Part shown: positions 23,626 through 32,205 of the stretch, piece after piece
How positions within the stretch are numbered: position 1 is the first letter of the stretch
Layout: each line of letters opens with the position of its first letter
Assembly (NCBI GenBank): GCA_002413395.1
Contig: DHWX01000081.1
Location: 1,076 to 62,986, forward strand
Reading direction: 5' to 3'
DNA from: Polaromonas sp. UBA5171
GTDB lineage: Bacteria; Pseudomonadota; Gammaproteobacteria; Burkholderiales; Burkholderiaceae_C
DNA length: 61,911 nt
Position numbers and translations under genes: made by a program
Notes under the pieces: generated by a model
Seen by the model: only the letters and a program-made list of their open reading frames with translations
Told to the model about the DNA's origin: nothing
The model's database searches: none

Positions 23626-26591
23626 ATCAGCCGCCCCTGCAGCGAAGCGTCCGCCAGCGGGCGCAAGCGCGCGTAGTCCAGCAGCTCGGCCAGGCGAGCG
23701 CCTTTGGCTTGCCACTCAAGCACCACGTTTTCAGCCAGCAGCACGTAATACCACGGGGCACCGCCGCGCTGCTCAGCGCTCAACCCATTGATGCGCTCGC
23801 ACCAGGCCAGCGCCGCCCGAAGCTTGCGTTGCACGTTGGGATGAATGGTTTGCTGCTGCGCCTTGGTTTCCACCAGATACACCGCGCCCGCCGTGCGCAC
23901 CAGAAAGTCGGGCGAATAAAACGCAGGCAGGCCGTCGTCCTTCACGTAGCGCAGCCGGGCAAAGGTGTGGCGGTTTTCGCTGATCTTGCAAAACGCCTCA
24001 ATCTGCGTGTCGGCCTGCGCCCAGTGGATGAAGGCGCGTTCCAGCCCGCCGTTGCGCGCCGGCCAGGCCAGCCGGGTGTAGATGCACTTGGACACTTCCA
24101 CCGAATGGCTCTCGCGCATCATCAGGCGCGGCACTTCGCTCAAATGCCGCAGGTGCACCTCGGTCTGGCCGGTGATGTGCTTTTGTTCCGACTCCAGCAG
24201 CGCTACGGCAAACACCTTGGTCATGTGGTCCACCACCGGCTGTAGCAGCAACACGCGCCAGTTTTCACCCTCCAGCGGGTTGAAGGTCGCGCCGAAGAGC
24301 TGCGTCCAGATGTAGTCGTCGAGCCAGCCCGTCAGTTCGGCCGTGTTCACCTGCAGGTAGGGCTTGGCCAAGTGTGTGGCGACCTTGTTGCCTTTGGCGA
24401 ACTTGGATAAGGGCTCGCTCAATGCCTGACTGATGCGCCGCGTCAGGCGCGACAGGTACTCGTTGTAGCCGCCCACGTTCATCACCGCGCCATCCACCCG
24501 ATAGTCGCCAAACAGGGTGGCGCTTTGCAGGTCTTGCGAAATGAAAGTATCGCCCTTGCCGAGCAGCCCGGTGAGCTGTTCCACAGACATGCCGGTGAAA
24601 GCGGGCAGGGCAGTGAGGTCCAGCGGATGATGGTCGCGCACCTCGTCCGCCTCTTGCAGGATGAACGGGATGCCAAAGTCAAACGCTTCAAATCCATCGC
24701 GTAGTTCGGCCGCGATCACGTCACCCGTGCTGGACGTGTCGTCCATATCGTCACCCGTGGTGCCCGCCAGGCCCTCCCTGATCAGGTCCTCATAGAACGA
24801 CTGAAAAGCCGGATGTTCCACGATCGACAGCACATCCAGCAGGCTGCCCGGTTCCTGCCCGGCGTTGATGCGTTCGCGGTTCTCGCGCTTGAGGTCGGTG
24901 TATTCGTCATCGCGCCACATCAACCGCAGCCCCCGGCCAATGGTCTGCTCCAGCAGAATCTGCGCTTGCGAACTGCGCAGCGGCACGATCACGCAAATGT
25001 TGTTCACGTCAAAACCCTCGCGCAGCATCAGCACGCTGACGATCACGCGCGGCGTGGCGTGCCGGTCCACGCTGAACAGGCGCTCGCGCACTGGCGCCCA
25101 GTCTTTCTCGCCCAGTTCGGCTTTTTTGCCCGAGTCGATGGTCATCACCTCGTCTATGGTCAGCCCTTCCTGCTCCTGCAGAAAAACAGCCACCAGCGGC
25201 GACACGGTCGTGTCCTCGCACACCACCAGCATCTTGGGGTGGCGCGTGGGGTCGAGCCTGGCAAAGTCCGCTTCCAGCTTGCGCAGTTTCTTGATGCCAG
25301 CACGTAGCATCACGCGCTGGCCCTCGCTCAAAGCCGGATTGCCTTGTTCATCGCGCTCGGCTTTGAACTCCAAAGGCAGCGCGCCAATCTCCTTGCGCCG
25401 GTCCAGCACCAGCGACTTGACCAGCCCGGCGCGCATGGCGCTTTTCAGATCAAAGTCCGTGATGATGTGCGGGAAGTACACCTTGCGCTTGGTTCTACCC
25501 GTACCGACGTCGTTGTACGGCGTGGCGGAAAAGTCCAGCTGCACAAAGCGCCGCCCCTTGGTTTCGGCAATCTTCGAGAGGCTCTTTTGCCATTCCACCT
25601 CGGTCGATTCACCCTCGCGTTTGAATTCGTGGATGTGGTGTGCCTCGTCGTTGAAAACCATCAGCTCCGGCAAGCCTGCCAAAAACTCCAGCACGTTGCC
25701 GCGTGCGTAGCGACGGTCCAGCACATCGAGGCTGTTGCCGGTGGCGCGGCCGGGTGTGAGCGGCAGCACGGCGTCTATCACTTGCTGCGGGTCAAGCGGC
25801 GCGCCAGGAGCTTCTATTTCTTCCACTTCTTCCGGCACCTCCCCTTCCGTCAATAGATGCCAGTTGGTGATGGCGATCATGCCGTTGCCGGTGGCTTTCA
25901 GACCAATCTCGTTTTTATTGCACACGTTGCCGCGCACAAAGGCAAAGACCGCATCGCGGTGTGCATCGGGCATGAACAGATCGGCAAATTGCGCGATATC
26001 CGATTTGGCGAAGTCCCGCGAACCATTGCCGTTTTCAATCAGCTTGCCGCAAAAGGCGTCCAGCAGCCGCTCGTAAACAATCAGCCCCGGCGCCACCACC
26101 ATGAACTGGCGCGTAAAGCGCGCGTCGTCGATACCTTCCGCCAGAGCCGCCGTTTTGTTGAGCAGTTGCCAGATCATCAGCGCCTGCAGCACCCAGGTCT
26201 TGCCGGTGCCGGTGCCGGTGGCCATCTTGAAGCAGTATTTGGGGTGCGCGTGTTTGGCTTGCGCCACCTCGTTCAGCCGCGTGCCGGACAGCAGCGCGTC
26301 GGGCGCGCAGTTTCGATACAGATCCAGCAGCGTCCAGTGCGCATGCCCGTGGCCCAGTACCTCATGCGCGACGATGACATTCAAAATGGCCTGTTTCTGC
26401 CCGGCATGAAAGTTCAGCCCGCCGCGTGCCAGCACCATGTCTTCGCCAAACCACCACATCAGCAGCTCGGCGGTGGTGGGTGTCACCAGTTCCAGAATGT
26501 CGGCTGCGCCGGATTCGAGACCCAGGCAGAGTTGGTTAGTTTTGGTGGTGAGGCCGGTGGAGAGGGCGAGTTGGTTGTCTTTTTCAAGCAT
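23622..26591 (-). CDS. Type III restriction endonuclease, Res subunit
   Basis: A 989-residue superfamily 2 helicase-nuclease. Walker A is ATGTGTGKT (residues 124-132), the DEAH box is at 315-318 (FNDEAHHIHEF), motif III is LDFSATPYND, and motif VI is EQTIGRGLRLMWR. The C-terminal PD-(D/E)xK nuclease is visible as SPDF near 893 and VETKA near 907-910. It acts with Mod, encoded to the right on the same strand, cutting near unmethylated inversely oriented sites after ATP-driven sliding. All catalytic motifs are intact. It is separated from mod by an oppositely oriented higBA pair. Confidence 0.93.
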   Translation of the reverse strand: MLEKDNQLALSTGLTTKTNQLCLGLESGAADILELVTPTTAELLMWWFGEDMVLARGGLNFHAGQKQAILNVIVAHEVLGHGHAHWTLLDLYRNCAPDALLSGTRLNEVAQAKHAHPKYCFKMATGTGTGKTWVLQALMIWQLLNKTAALAEGIDDARFTRQFMVVAPGLIVYERLLDAFCGKLIENGNGSRDFAKSDIAQFADLFMPDAHRDAVFAFVRGNVCNKNEIGLKATGNGMIAITNWHLLTEGEVPEEVEEIEAPGAPLDPQQVIDAVLPLTPGRATGNSLDVLDRRYARGNVLEFLAGLPELMVFNDEAHHIHEFKREGESTEVEWQKSLSKIAETKGRRFVQLDFSATPYNDVGTGRTKRKVYFPHIITDFDLKSAMRAGLVKSLVLDRRKEIGALPLEFKAERDEQGNPALSEGQRVMLRAGIKKLRKLEADFARLDPTRHPKMLVVCEDTTVSPLVAVFLQEQEGLTIDEVMTIDSGKKAELGEKDWAPVRERLFSVDRHATPRVIVSVLMLREGFDVNNICVIVPLRSSQAQILLEQTIGRGLRLMWRDDEYTDLKRENRERINAGQEPGSLLDVLSIVEHPAFQSFYEDLIREGLAGTTGDDMDDTSSTGDVIAAELRDGFEAFDFGIPFILQEADEVRDHHPLDLTALPAFTGMSVEQLTGLLGKGDTFISQDLQSATLFGDYRVDGAVMNVGGYNEYLSRLTRRISQALSEPLSKFAKGNKVATHLAKPYLQVNTAELTGWLDDYIWTQLFGATFNPLEGENWRVLLLQPVVDHMTKVFAVALLESEQKHITGQTEVHLRHLSEVPRLMMRESHSVEVSKCIYTRLAWPARNGGLERAFIHWAQADTQIEAFCKISENRHTFARLRYVKDDGLPAFYSPDFLVRTAGAVYLVETKAQQQTIHPNVQRKLRAALAWCERINGLSAEQRGGAPWYYVLLAENVVLEWQAKGARLAELLDYARLRPLADASLQGRLI

Positions 26592-26609
26592 TGCTTATCC
26601 CTGAATCTG

Positions 26610-26636
26610 TTGTCTTGTAAACAAATTGTTTATAAT
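26610..26636 (+). promoter_or_regulatory. higBA promoter with overlapping operator dyad
   Basis: A consensus -10 TATAAT lies at 26631-26636, with TTGTCT at 26610-26615 as a possible -35 (15-base spacer). The dyad TAAACAA-A-TTGTTTA (26618-26632) overlaps the -10, as expected for a HigA autorepressor site. The toxin ATG begins eight bases after the -10, so the transcript would be nearly leaderless. Confidence 0.65.
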
Positions 26637-26643
26637 TTGACGC

Positions 26644-26889
26644 ATGATTCGCACGGGGAAATCCCGCCGACTGCCGCCCGACATCCTGCGCCGCGCGATA
26701 CTGCGTTTGAATCAGCTCGAACACACCATTTCTGTCGATGAATTGCGGTTTCCTCCAGCCAACCGATTGGAGGCATTGCACGGAGACAGAGATGGGCAAT
26801 GGAGCATCCGCGTCAACAGCCAGTGGCGTGTGTGCTTTCGCTTTATCGACGGCGATGTTTTTGAAGTAGCAATCACTGACTATCACTGA
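26644..26889 (+). CDS. higB: HigB-type toxin (RelE fold), N-terminally short
   Basis: An 81-residue ribosome-dependent mRNA interferase of the HigB family. The core FPPANRLEALHGDRDGQWSI, then WRVCFRF and the final DYH, match the consensus closely. Family members are about 92 residues and begin MI(K/R)SF, with 11-13 more residues before the (R)TGKSRRLPP segment. Here MI is joined directly to RTGKSRRLPP, and a stop codon lies two codons upstream of the ATG, so the first strand and part of helix 1 seem lost. Catalytic-region residues at the C-terminus remain. Activity is therefore uncertain. It is followed 12 bases later by higA. Confidence 0.82.
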   Translation: MIRTGKSRRLPPDILRRAILRLNQLEHTISVDELRFPPANRLEALHGDRDGQWSIRVNSQWRVCFRFIDGDVFEVAITDYH

Positions 26890-26901
26890 GGAGTCTGCAA
26901 T

Positions 26902-27204
26902 ATGAAACGCACAATCAACGGCTTGCCGCCTATCCACCCTGGTGAATACATCCGTGAAGTGCTGGAAGATCTTGGTATGACGCAGGTGGCATTGGCAAAA
27001 ACCTTGGGGGTTTCTGCGATGCGCATTTCGCATCTGGTGCGAGAGGAGCGGCCTGTGACTGCCGAGCTTGCGCTGCGTTTGGGGAAAGCCTTTGGGCAAA
27101 GCCCGCAATATTGGTTGAATTTGCAAGCGGACTACGATTTGAAAATAGCCAAGGCCGCGTTCAAGGACAGCCTGCGTCATGTGCGGGAACTGGCGCTGGC
27201 CTGA
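26902..27204 (+). CDS. higA: HigA antitoxin (XRE family)
   Basis: A 100-residue helix-turn-helix antitoxin. The family signature PPIHPGEYIREVLEDLGMTQ opens the domain, the recognition-helix region is VSAMRISHLVREERPVTAEL, and FGQSPQYWLNLQADYDL closes it. GAGGAG lies upstream of the ATG. It neutralises HigB and probably represses the operon through the dyad at 26618-26632. It is transcribed divergently from res and convergently with mod, between the two halves of a type III restriction system. Confidence 0.92.
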   Translation: MKRTINGLPPIHPGEYIREVLEDLGMTQVALAKTLGVSAMRISHLVREERPVTAELALRLGKAFGQSPQYWLNLQADYDLKIAKAAFKDSLRHVRELALA

Positions 27205-27248
27205 GGCTTCCCGCCGGTTCTCTTGGCAGTTTCTCGCCCCGCGACAAC

Positions 27249-29369
27249 TCACGCCACCCCCACGCTGCTGACCACTTCCGCCTCAAAGCCGAAAACATCG
27301 ACCACCCGCACGCACACCTTGCGCGGGCCGGGTTTGGCTGGGGTTGTCACCACCGCTTGCGTCACCACCCGCAGCGCATCGCCATCGTTGGCCGTGTTGC
27401 CCCGGTAGTCCTGCCAGACCGAGCGGAACACCCGGCCGTCGTAGTCCGGGTCTACCGCCCAGTATTCGATCAGCGCCAGAGGTTCCTGGTTGATGACGGC
27501 CTGCAGCTTGATCCGGTTGGCGTCGTCCAGGTTGATGGCTTCGGGCGACAACAGCACGTAATTTTTGAGCTTGACGGTCAACGTTTCCTGTTCGCCTTCG
27601 GTCTTGTGCTCAATCGGGTGAATCGTCAAATACTGCAGAGAAGAAAATCGCACCTGCCCGCGCAGCTTGTCGATGCCGCCCTTTTTCTTCAGCCGGTCCA
27701 TCAGGTCGGGCGGAATCACCAGCACTTCGAGCCGACTGTCGTTCAGCGCGGTGATGGTTTCGCCAATCGAGGGCTCAAAGTTCCAGCCCAGCACCACGAC
27801 CCGGTCCCAGCCGCCCATGAGGTTGTCGCGCTGGGCAATCGCCTTCTTGAGAGTGGCCATGCCGGTGAGCTTGTTGGGCGAATCGGCCAGCACCAGCGTC
27901 TTGCTGCCCCGGCCTGCGCCGGTGGCAATGCCTGCAATCTGCCCCAGGTTGCGCTGCGGATTGACGTCGGCCGGCAGTGGCAATGCGCCGTAGAGCGAGA
28001 GCACGATTTGCGACAAATCGCCGATGCGAAAGTCCCGCCCCAGCGTGGCCTTGGCCGCCTCCACCTGGTAGTCGCCGATGGCCTGGTACAGAAAGGGTTT
28101 CGCGTCCTGATCGATCAACCGCTTGCGCATGATCATGCAAGCGGGTTTGCCGAGATCGGTGGTGATCCAGCGGCGGCCCAGTTTTTCGGCAACGGCGGCG
28201 GTGGTGCCGGAGCCGCCGTTGAAGTCGGCAATCAGCGCGCCCTCTCTGGTACTAAGCGCCAATATTCTTTCGAGAAGTGCTTCTGACTTTTGCGTGTCAA
28301 AGTTGAGCCGTTCATTGGCGACGGGATTAATGACGAACACATCAGTCCATAGGTTTTGTACTGGTTGTCCTTCATATTCATCTATGAAAATCTTTCGATA
28401 GATGCGTTCACCTTGCCCTACCGGTGGGAAATAGAGCTTGCCTTGCTCGTCCCACGCCGTCATCACATCAACGGAGATTGACCAGCCATTTTTTGGTGGT
28501 TTGTACCCCTTGTAATCGTAGGTAAGGTTTAGTCTTGGATTTGGGCTAACGATAGGTGACTTCATGTATCGCCTACCGGTAAATTCATCGACGTTCGTGA
28601 AACGTTCTTCGATGTACCTTGATACTTCGGGGGTGTCTTTTACGTGAATGGGATTGACGATGCACGCATCGCCTTTCGAGTACCAATACATGCTATCCGT
28701 CACTACGCCCAATCTGTTTGATGGATTTGCGCTCCCACCTTTACGCTTCCAAATAATTTCATTAATGAAGTGGTCTTTGCCAAACACATCATCCAGCACC
28801 AGCTTCACGTAATGCCCCACATGCCAATCCAGATGCACATAAATCGAGCCGGTATCCGCCAGTAGCTCGCGCATCAGAATCAGCCGGGGCGTGATCATGG
28901 CGAGGTACGAGGCGGTGCCGTCGCTCCAGGTGTCGGAGTAGGCGAATTGCTCAATCACCGTGGGCTTTTGCTCCAGTTCCACGGCGCCTGTGCCGTTCCC
29001 AATCGCGGGCAATATCACCTTGGTGCGGTAGTCGGCCTTGCTGTCAAACGGCGGATCGATGTAGATCAAATCAACCTTGCCGCGCAATGAGGGCGTGTTC
29101 TCATCGCCCGCCAGCAGCGCCGCCATCGCCAGCAGGTTGTCGCCGTAAATCAGGCGGTTGGTCCAGGCGTCATCGTGGTTGGCCTGTTGTGCCTGCCGAT
29201 TTTGCGCCGTCACCCAGTCCTGCGCCGCCGAGTCCTTGGCGGGTAACACCACCTCACGGGTCTGCAGTGACACACGGTGGCGACTCTCAATGCCCTCCAG
29301 AATTTTTTCAGCCTCTTTGCGGCCGTTGGCCACGATTTCAGGGAGTTGTTCGAGCAGGGATTTGGGCAT
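27249..29369 (-). CDS. Type III DNA adenine methyltransferase, Mod subunit
   Basis: A 706-residue N6-adenine methyltransferase with the beta-class motif order: the catalytic motif DPPF at residues 105-108 (LIYIDPPFDS) precedes the SAM-binding FNGGSGT near residue 405. The region between them is the target recognition domain. Mod methylates one strand of an asymmetric site and directs Res. I place the start at the ATG of MPKSLLEQLPEI; a GTG ten codons upstream is possible. The central part (about 28240-28790) is clearly more AT-rich than the ends (line 28501-28560 is 43% GC, line 28021-28080 is 70%), as expected for an exchanged recognition domain. No simple repeats suggestive of phase variation are seen. 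Confidence 0.93.
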   Translation of the reverse strand: MPKSLLEQLPEIVANGRKEAEKILEGIESRHRVSLQTREVVLPAKDSAAQDWVTAQNRQAQQANHDDAWTNRLIYGDNLLAMAALLAGDENTPSLRGKVDLIYIDPPFDSKADYRTKVILPAIGNGTGAVELEQKPTVIEQFAYSDTWSDGTASYLAMITPRLILMRELLADTGSIYVHLDWHVGHYVKLVLDDVFGKDHFINEIIWKRKGGSANPSNRLGVVTDSMYWYSKGDACIVNPIHVKDTPEVSRYIEERFTNVDEFTGRRYMKSPIVSPNPRLNLTYDYKGYKPPKNGWSISVDVMTAWDEQGKLYFPPVGQGERIYRKIFIDEYEGQPVQNLWTDVFVINPVANERLNFDTQKSEALLERILALSTREGALIADFNGGSGTTAAVAEKLGRRWITTDLGKPACMIMRKRLIDQDAKPFLYQAIGDYQVEAAKATLGRDFRIGDLSQIVLSLYGALPLPADVNPQRNLGQIAGIATGAGRGSKTLVLADSPNKLTGMATLKKAIAQRDNLMGGWDRVVVLGWNFEPSIGETITALNDSRLEVLVIPPDLMDRLKKKGGIDKLRGQVRFSSLQYLTIHPIEHKTEGEQETLTVKLKNYVLLSPEAINLDDANRIKLQAVINQEPLALIEYWAVDPDYDGRVFRSVWQDYRGNTANDGDALRVVTQAVVTTPAKPGPRKVCVRVVDVFGFEAEVVSSVGVA

Positions 29370-29504
29370 GGGGCGTGTTGCTGATGACACATCACCCACA
29401 GAACAAGCGACATGCCTTGTTCAATCGAAAGTTCAACAAAGTATTCAATCAATAATACAACACGAAGTTTAATAATTTCGCCACCGAAATTTAATTTCCG
29501 TGGC

Positions 29505-29928
29505 ATGAATAACAAGCTCGAATTTGCCCAGAGGTTGCAAGCTGCGATGGTGGCTGCTGGTCTGGAACCCCGTCCGGGGGTACTGCTGAACCAGTTCAAT
29601 GCCAATTACTGGGGCCGTTCGGTGAGCTTTCAGGCTGTATCTCGATGGCTTCGGGGTGAAGCCATTCCCGAGCAGGACAAGCTCCTGGTATTGGCGGGCA
29701 TCCTCAAGATTGAGCCCGAGGTTCTGCGCTTTGGCGAGGCGGTGCGGCAATCGGTGCAGCAGCACCGCAAGCGCTGGGAGGAGGGCATCGGCTACTTGGA
29801 GCGCGAAACCTTCGATTCCTTCCTCAAGCTGCCCCGCCCCCCAACGCAAACTCATCCGCGAAGTGATCCTGACCTTTGCTAAGGTCCATGCCAGCACTGA
29901 TACGCCGGACGTGCGGGGCAAGGACTGA
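29505..29928 (+). pseudogene. XRE-type transcriptional regulator, frameshifted
   Basis: The ATG at 29505 opens MNNKLEFAQRLQAAMVAAG, then a helix-turn-helix (SVSFQAVSRWLRGEAIP, QDKLLVLAGILKI) of the Cro/CI superfamily. Near 29840 the frame changes. Reading on without one C of the run CCCC-G-CCCCCC gives LPAPQRKLIREVILTFAKVH and a stop at 29928, a total of 140 residues, which looks like the natural end. As printed, the first frame stops at 29882. It may be a true mutation or a sequencing error in the C-rich tract. It lies between mod and the SIR2 gene and could have regulated the island. Confidence 0.65.
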
Positions 29929-30123
29929 CTGACGATCAGTCACTGCGTTCCTGGCGGTTACTCAATGGCTGCAAAGGGCCATAAGCGGACGTGACTGCCG
30001 CGCAACGGCTAGGGTGCGATCAAACCAGGCATCAGTTTCGGACGGCTTGCGTACGCCTTGGCAGTCAACGGACAATCTCCTCTTTGTAGCGGATGTCGCT
30101 CGAAACTCAGAAAGCTATCTCCC

Positions 30124-32205
30124 ATGCTCGAGACTCTCCCAGACTACCCACAGGCAAAGCACTTGGCAGCCTCGCTTTGGCGCCGGGAAGGACAGGCACG
30201 AGGCGCAGCGCTCATTGTTGGAGCCGGCGTGAGCACCATGGCTCAAACCGCTTCTGAACATACGCCGAAACCCCCGCTGTGGAAGGACCTGGCCCAGTCC
30301 CTCAAGACACGGCTCTATCCAACGAACCCAGACTTGGCACCCACCGACTCCCTCAGGCTTGCGCAGGAGTTTCTGTCGTACTTTGGTCAGGCAGCGCTCA
30401 ATGCGCATCTCCGGGAACAGATCACCGATAACGCGTGGTTTCCTTCGCCCACCCACAAGCAGCTCCTGCAGCTGCCTTGGGCGGATGTCCTGACCACAAA
30501 CTATGACACGCTGCTTGAGCGAGCGGCCGCCGAGGTTCTCTCACCAGCGTACGACCTCGTCAGATCGGCGACGGACTTGGTTCATGCTCGCCAGCCCCGC
30601 ATCGTCAAGCTCCACGGCAGCATTGGCGACGACTCACCACTGGTGCTAACGGAAGAAGACTACCGGACCTACCCAAGCCGAAACGCAGCCATGGTCAATT
30701 TGGCCCGTCAGGTCTTTATCGAGAATGAGCTGTGCCTGCTCGGCTTCTCAGGCGACGACCCGAACTTTCTGCAGTGGACAGGCTGGGTTCGGGATCACTT
30801 GCAGGGTGCCCATCGAAAAATCTACCTAGTGGGTGTCCTTCGCTTGTCTCCATCGGCACGCCGACTTTTGGAAGAAAGGAACATCGCGCCCATCGATCTG
30901 ACTCCCTTGGTTCAAGACCTCCCGAAGTCGGATCAACATGCAGCAGCCACCACACTTCTTCTGAAGTTCCTTGAACAGTCGAAGCCTGCCCCCGCCTATG
31001 AATGGAAGCTTGACGACCAGCCACTTGACGCCTTCGTCAGCGCCGATACCCAGCCCGAACGCGATCGCCTGGCGGCACTGGAAAACCTTCGCAGCCGAAC
31101 GGCGCGGTGGCACGAGGACCGCCTTCAATATCCCGGATGGGTTGTGTGCCCCAAGGAGTACCGCGACCGTCTCAAACGCAGTTGCCTCTCGGCAAGTCGG
31201 GACATGCGCCGCGCGCTGGATTCCCTGGAAGCGAGCGAGAAAGCCAGTTTCCTCACGGAGTTTGTCTGGCGCTGCCGCACAGCTTTCTGTTGTCCAAGCG
31301 ACGAGCAAAATCAGTGCATTGAACAGTTCCTTCAAGGGGATGCTTCTATTCCCCTGTCCGCCAGCCAGATCGAATGCGCGCTGTTGATTCTGAGCACCTA
31401 CAGAGATGCCGGAAATACAGTGAGCTTTGCTAATTTGGAAACCCAGATCCAAAGTGCGGTACTCACGGCTGACCAACAAAGCCGCTTGAACTATGAACGG
31501 GCTCTTCACGCCCGCGATTTGATGCGCCTGGAGGACCTTCGCCCCTTGCTTGAAAAAATCGAAGGCGAAGACCCCATGTGGAAGCTGCGCCGCGCTGCAT
31601 TGGCATGTGATCTGAACATGTGGGACCACGCGCGCCAGCAATGGCTCCAGGCAGCTACCGATATCCGGCGACGCGAACAGGCAGACCGACAGTCGATATG
31701 GGTACGGTCGCGCCGCGCCCTGCTCGACTTCGTTTCAATGATCGACTGGGAGAGCCGTAGGAATACGGATTACGCCGAATCCCGTGTACGTTCAATTCAG
31801 GATCGGGTATCCCATTGCGACCCTTGGGAGCAAGTGGAGCATGCACGGAAGGCGATTCAGGATATTCACGAAACACGCCAACAACTGCGCGATGAAACGC
31901 GGCAGTTGGCGTTCAACCCGGGAGCCTTTCGAGTGAGAAACAGCACCGAAGACCCTTCGATCACTGGCGCACGGGAACTCTGCAAGGAAATTCAGCGTTG
32001 GGCAGAATGGTCGGGAATTCCGAATCGGTTCAAAAATTCGTCGCCTGCCACATCTCGTCGCAGAAGCCTCGGCACTCGCACTCGAGCCCTCACTATCTTG
32101 GATATTGCGGATGGTCAGGGGAATCTACAGCGACAAGGAAAACTACCTGAATCGACATTTCACCCGGCTGACTCTTGCAAAATTGCCCAAGGGTGTCCGG
32201 GATGA
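30124..32205 (+). CDS. SIR2-domain defence protein, N-terminal part (frame broken near 32035)
   Basis: The first 640 or so residues of a SIR2-like protein. NAD-binding motifs are visible: GAALIVGAGVS (Gly33-Ala-Gly), TTNYDTLLE (Asn126, Asp128), the catalytic-type His164 in VKLHGS, and LLGFSGDDPNFLQW. The rest is a long helical region. At the A5 run 32032-32036 the frame is lost. Removing one A gives FKIRRLPHLVAEASA and joins exactly to the downstream frame, making one 1,200-residue protein. In phage defence, SIR2 effectors deplete NAD+ (DSR1/DSR2 and related systems); the size is like that of DSR1. I place the start at 30124 because the SIR2 fold begins soon after it. Confidence 0.75.
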   Translation: MLETLPDYPQAKHLAASLWRREGQARGAALIVGAGVSTMAQTASEHTPKPPLWKDLAQSLKTRLYPTNPDLAPTDSLRLAQEFLSYFGQAALNAHLREQITDNAWFPSPTHKQLLQLPWADVLTTNYDTLLERAAAEVLSPAYDLVRSATDLVHARQPRIVKLHGSIGDDSPLVLTEEDYRTYPSRNAAMVNLARQVFIENELCLLGFSGDDPNFLQWTGWVRDHLQGAHRKIYLVGVLRLSPSARRLLEERNIAPIDLTPLVQDLPKSDQHAAATTLLLKFLEQSKPAPAYEWKLDDQPLDAFVSADTQPERDRLAALENLRSRTARWHEDRLQYPGWVVCPKEYRDRLKRSCLSASRDMRRALDSLEASEKASFLTEFVWRCRTAFCCPSDEQNQCIEQFLQGDASIPLSASQIECALLILSTYRDAGNTVSFANLETQIQSAVLTADQQSRLNYERALHARDLMRLEDLRPLLEKIEGEDPMWKLRRAALACDLNMWDHARQQWLQAATDIRRREQADRQSIWVRSRRALLDFVSMIDWESRRNTDYAESRVRSIQDRVSHCDPWEQVEHARKAIQDIHETRQQLRDETRQLAFNPGAFRVRNSTEDPSITGARELCKEIQRWAEWSGIPNRFKNSSPATSRRRSLGTRTRALTILDIADGQGNLQRQGKLPESTFHPADSCKIAQGCPG

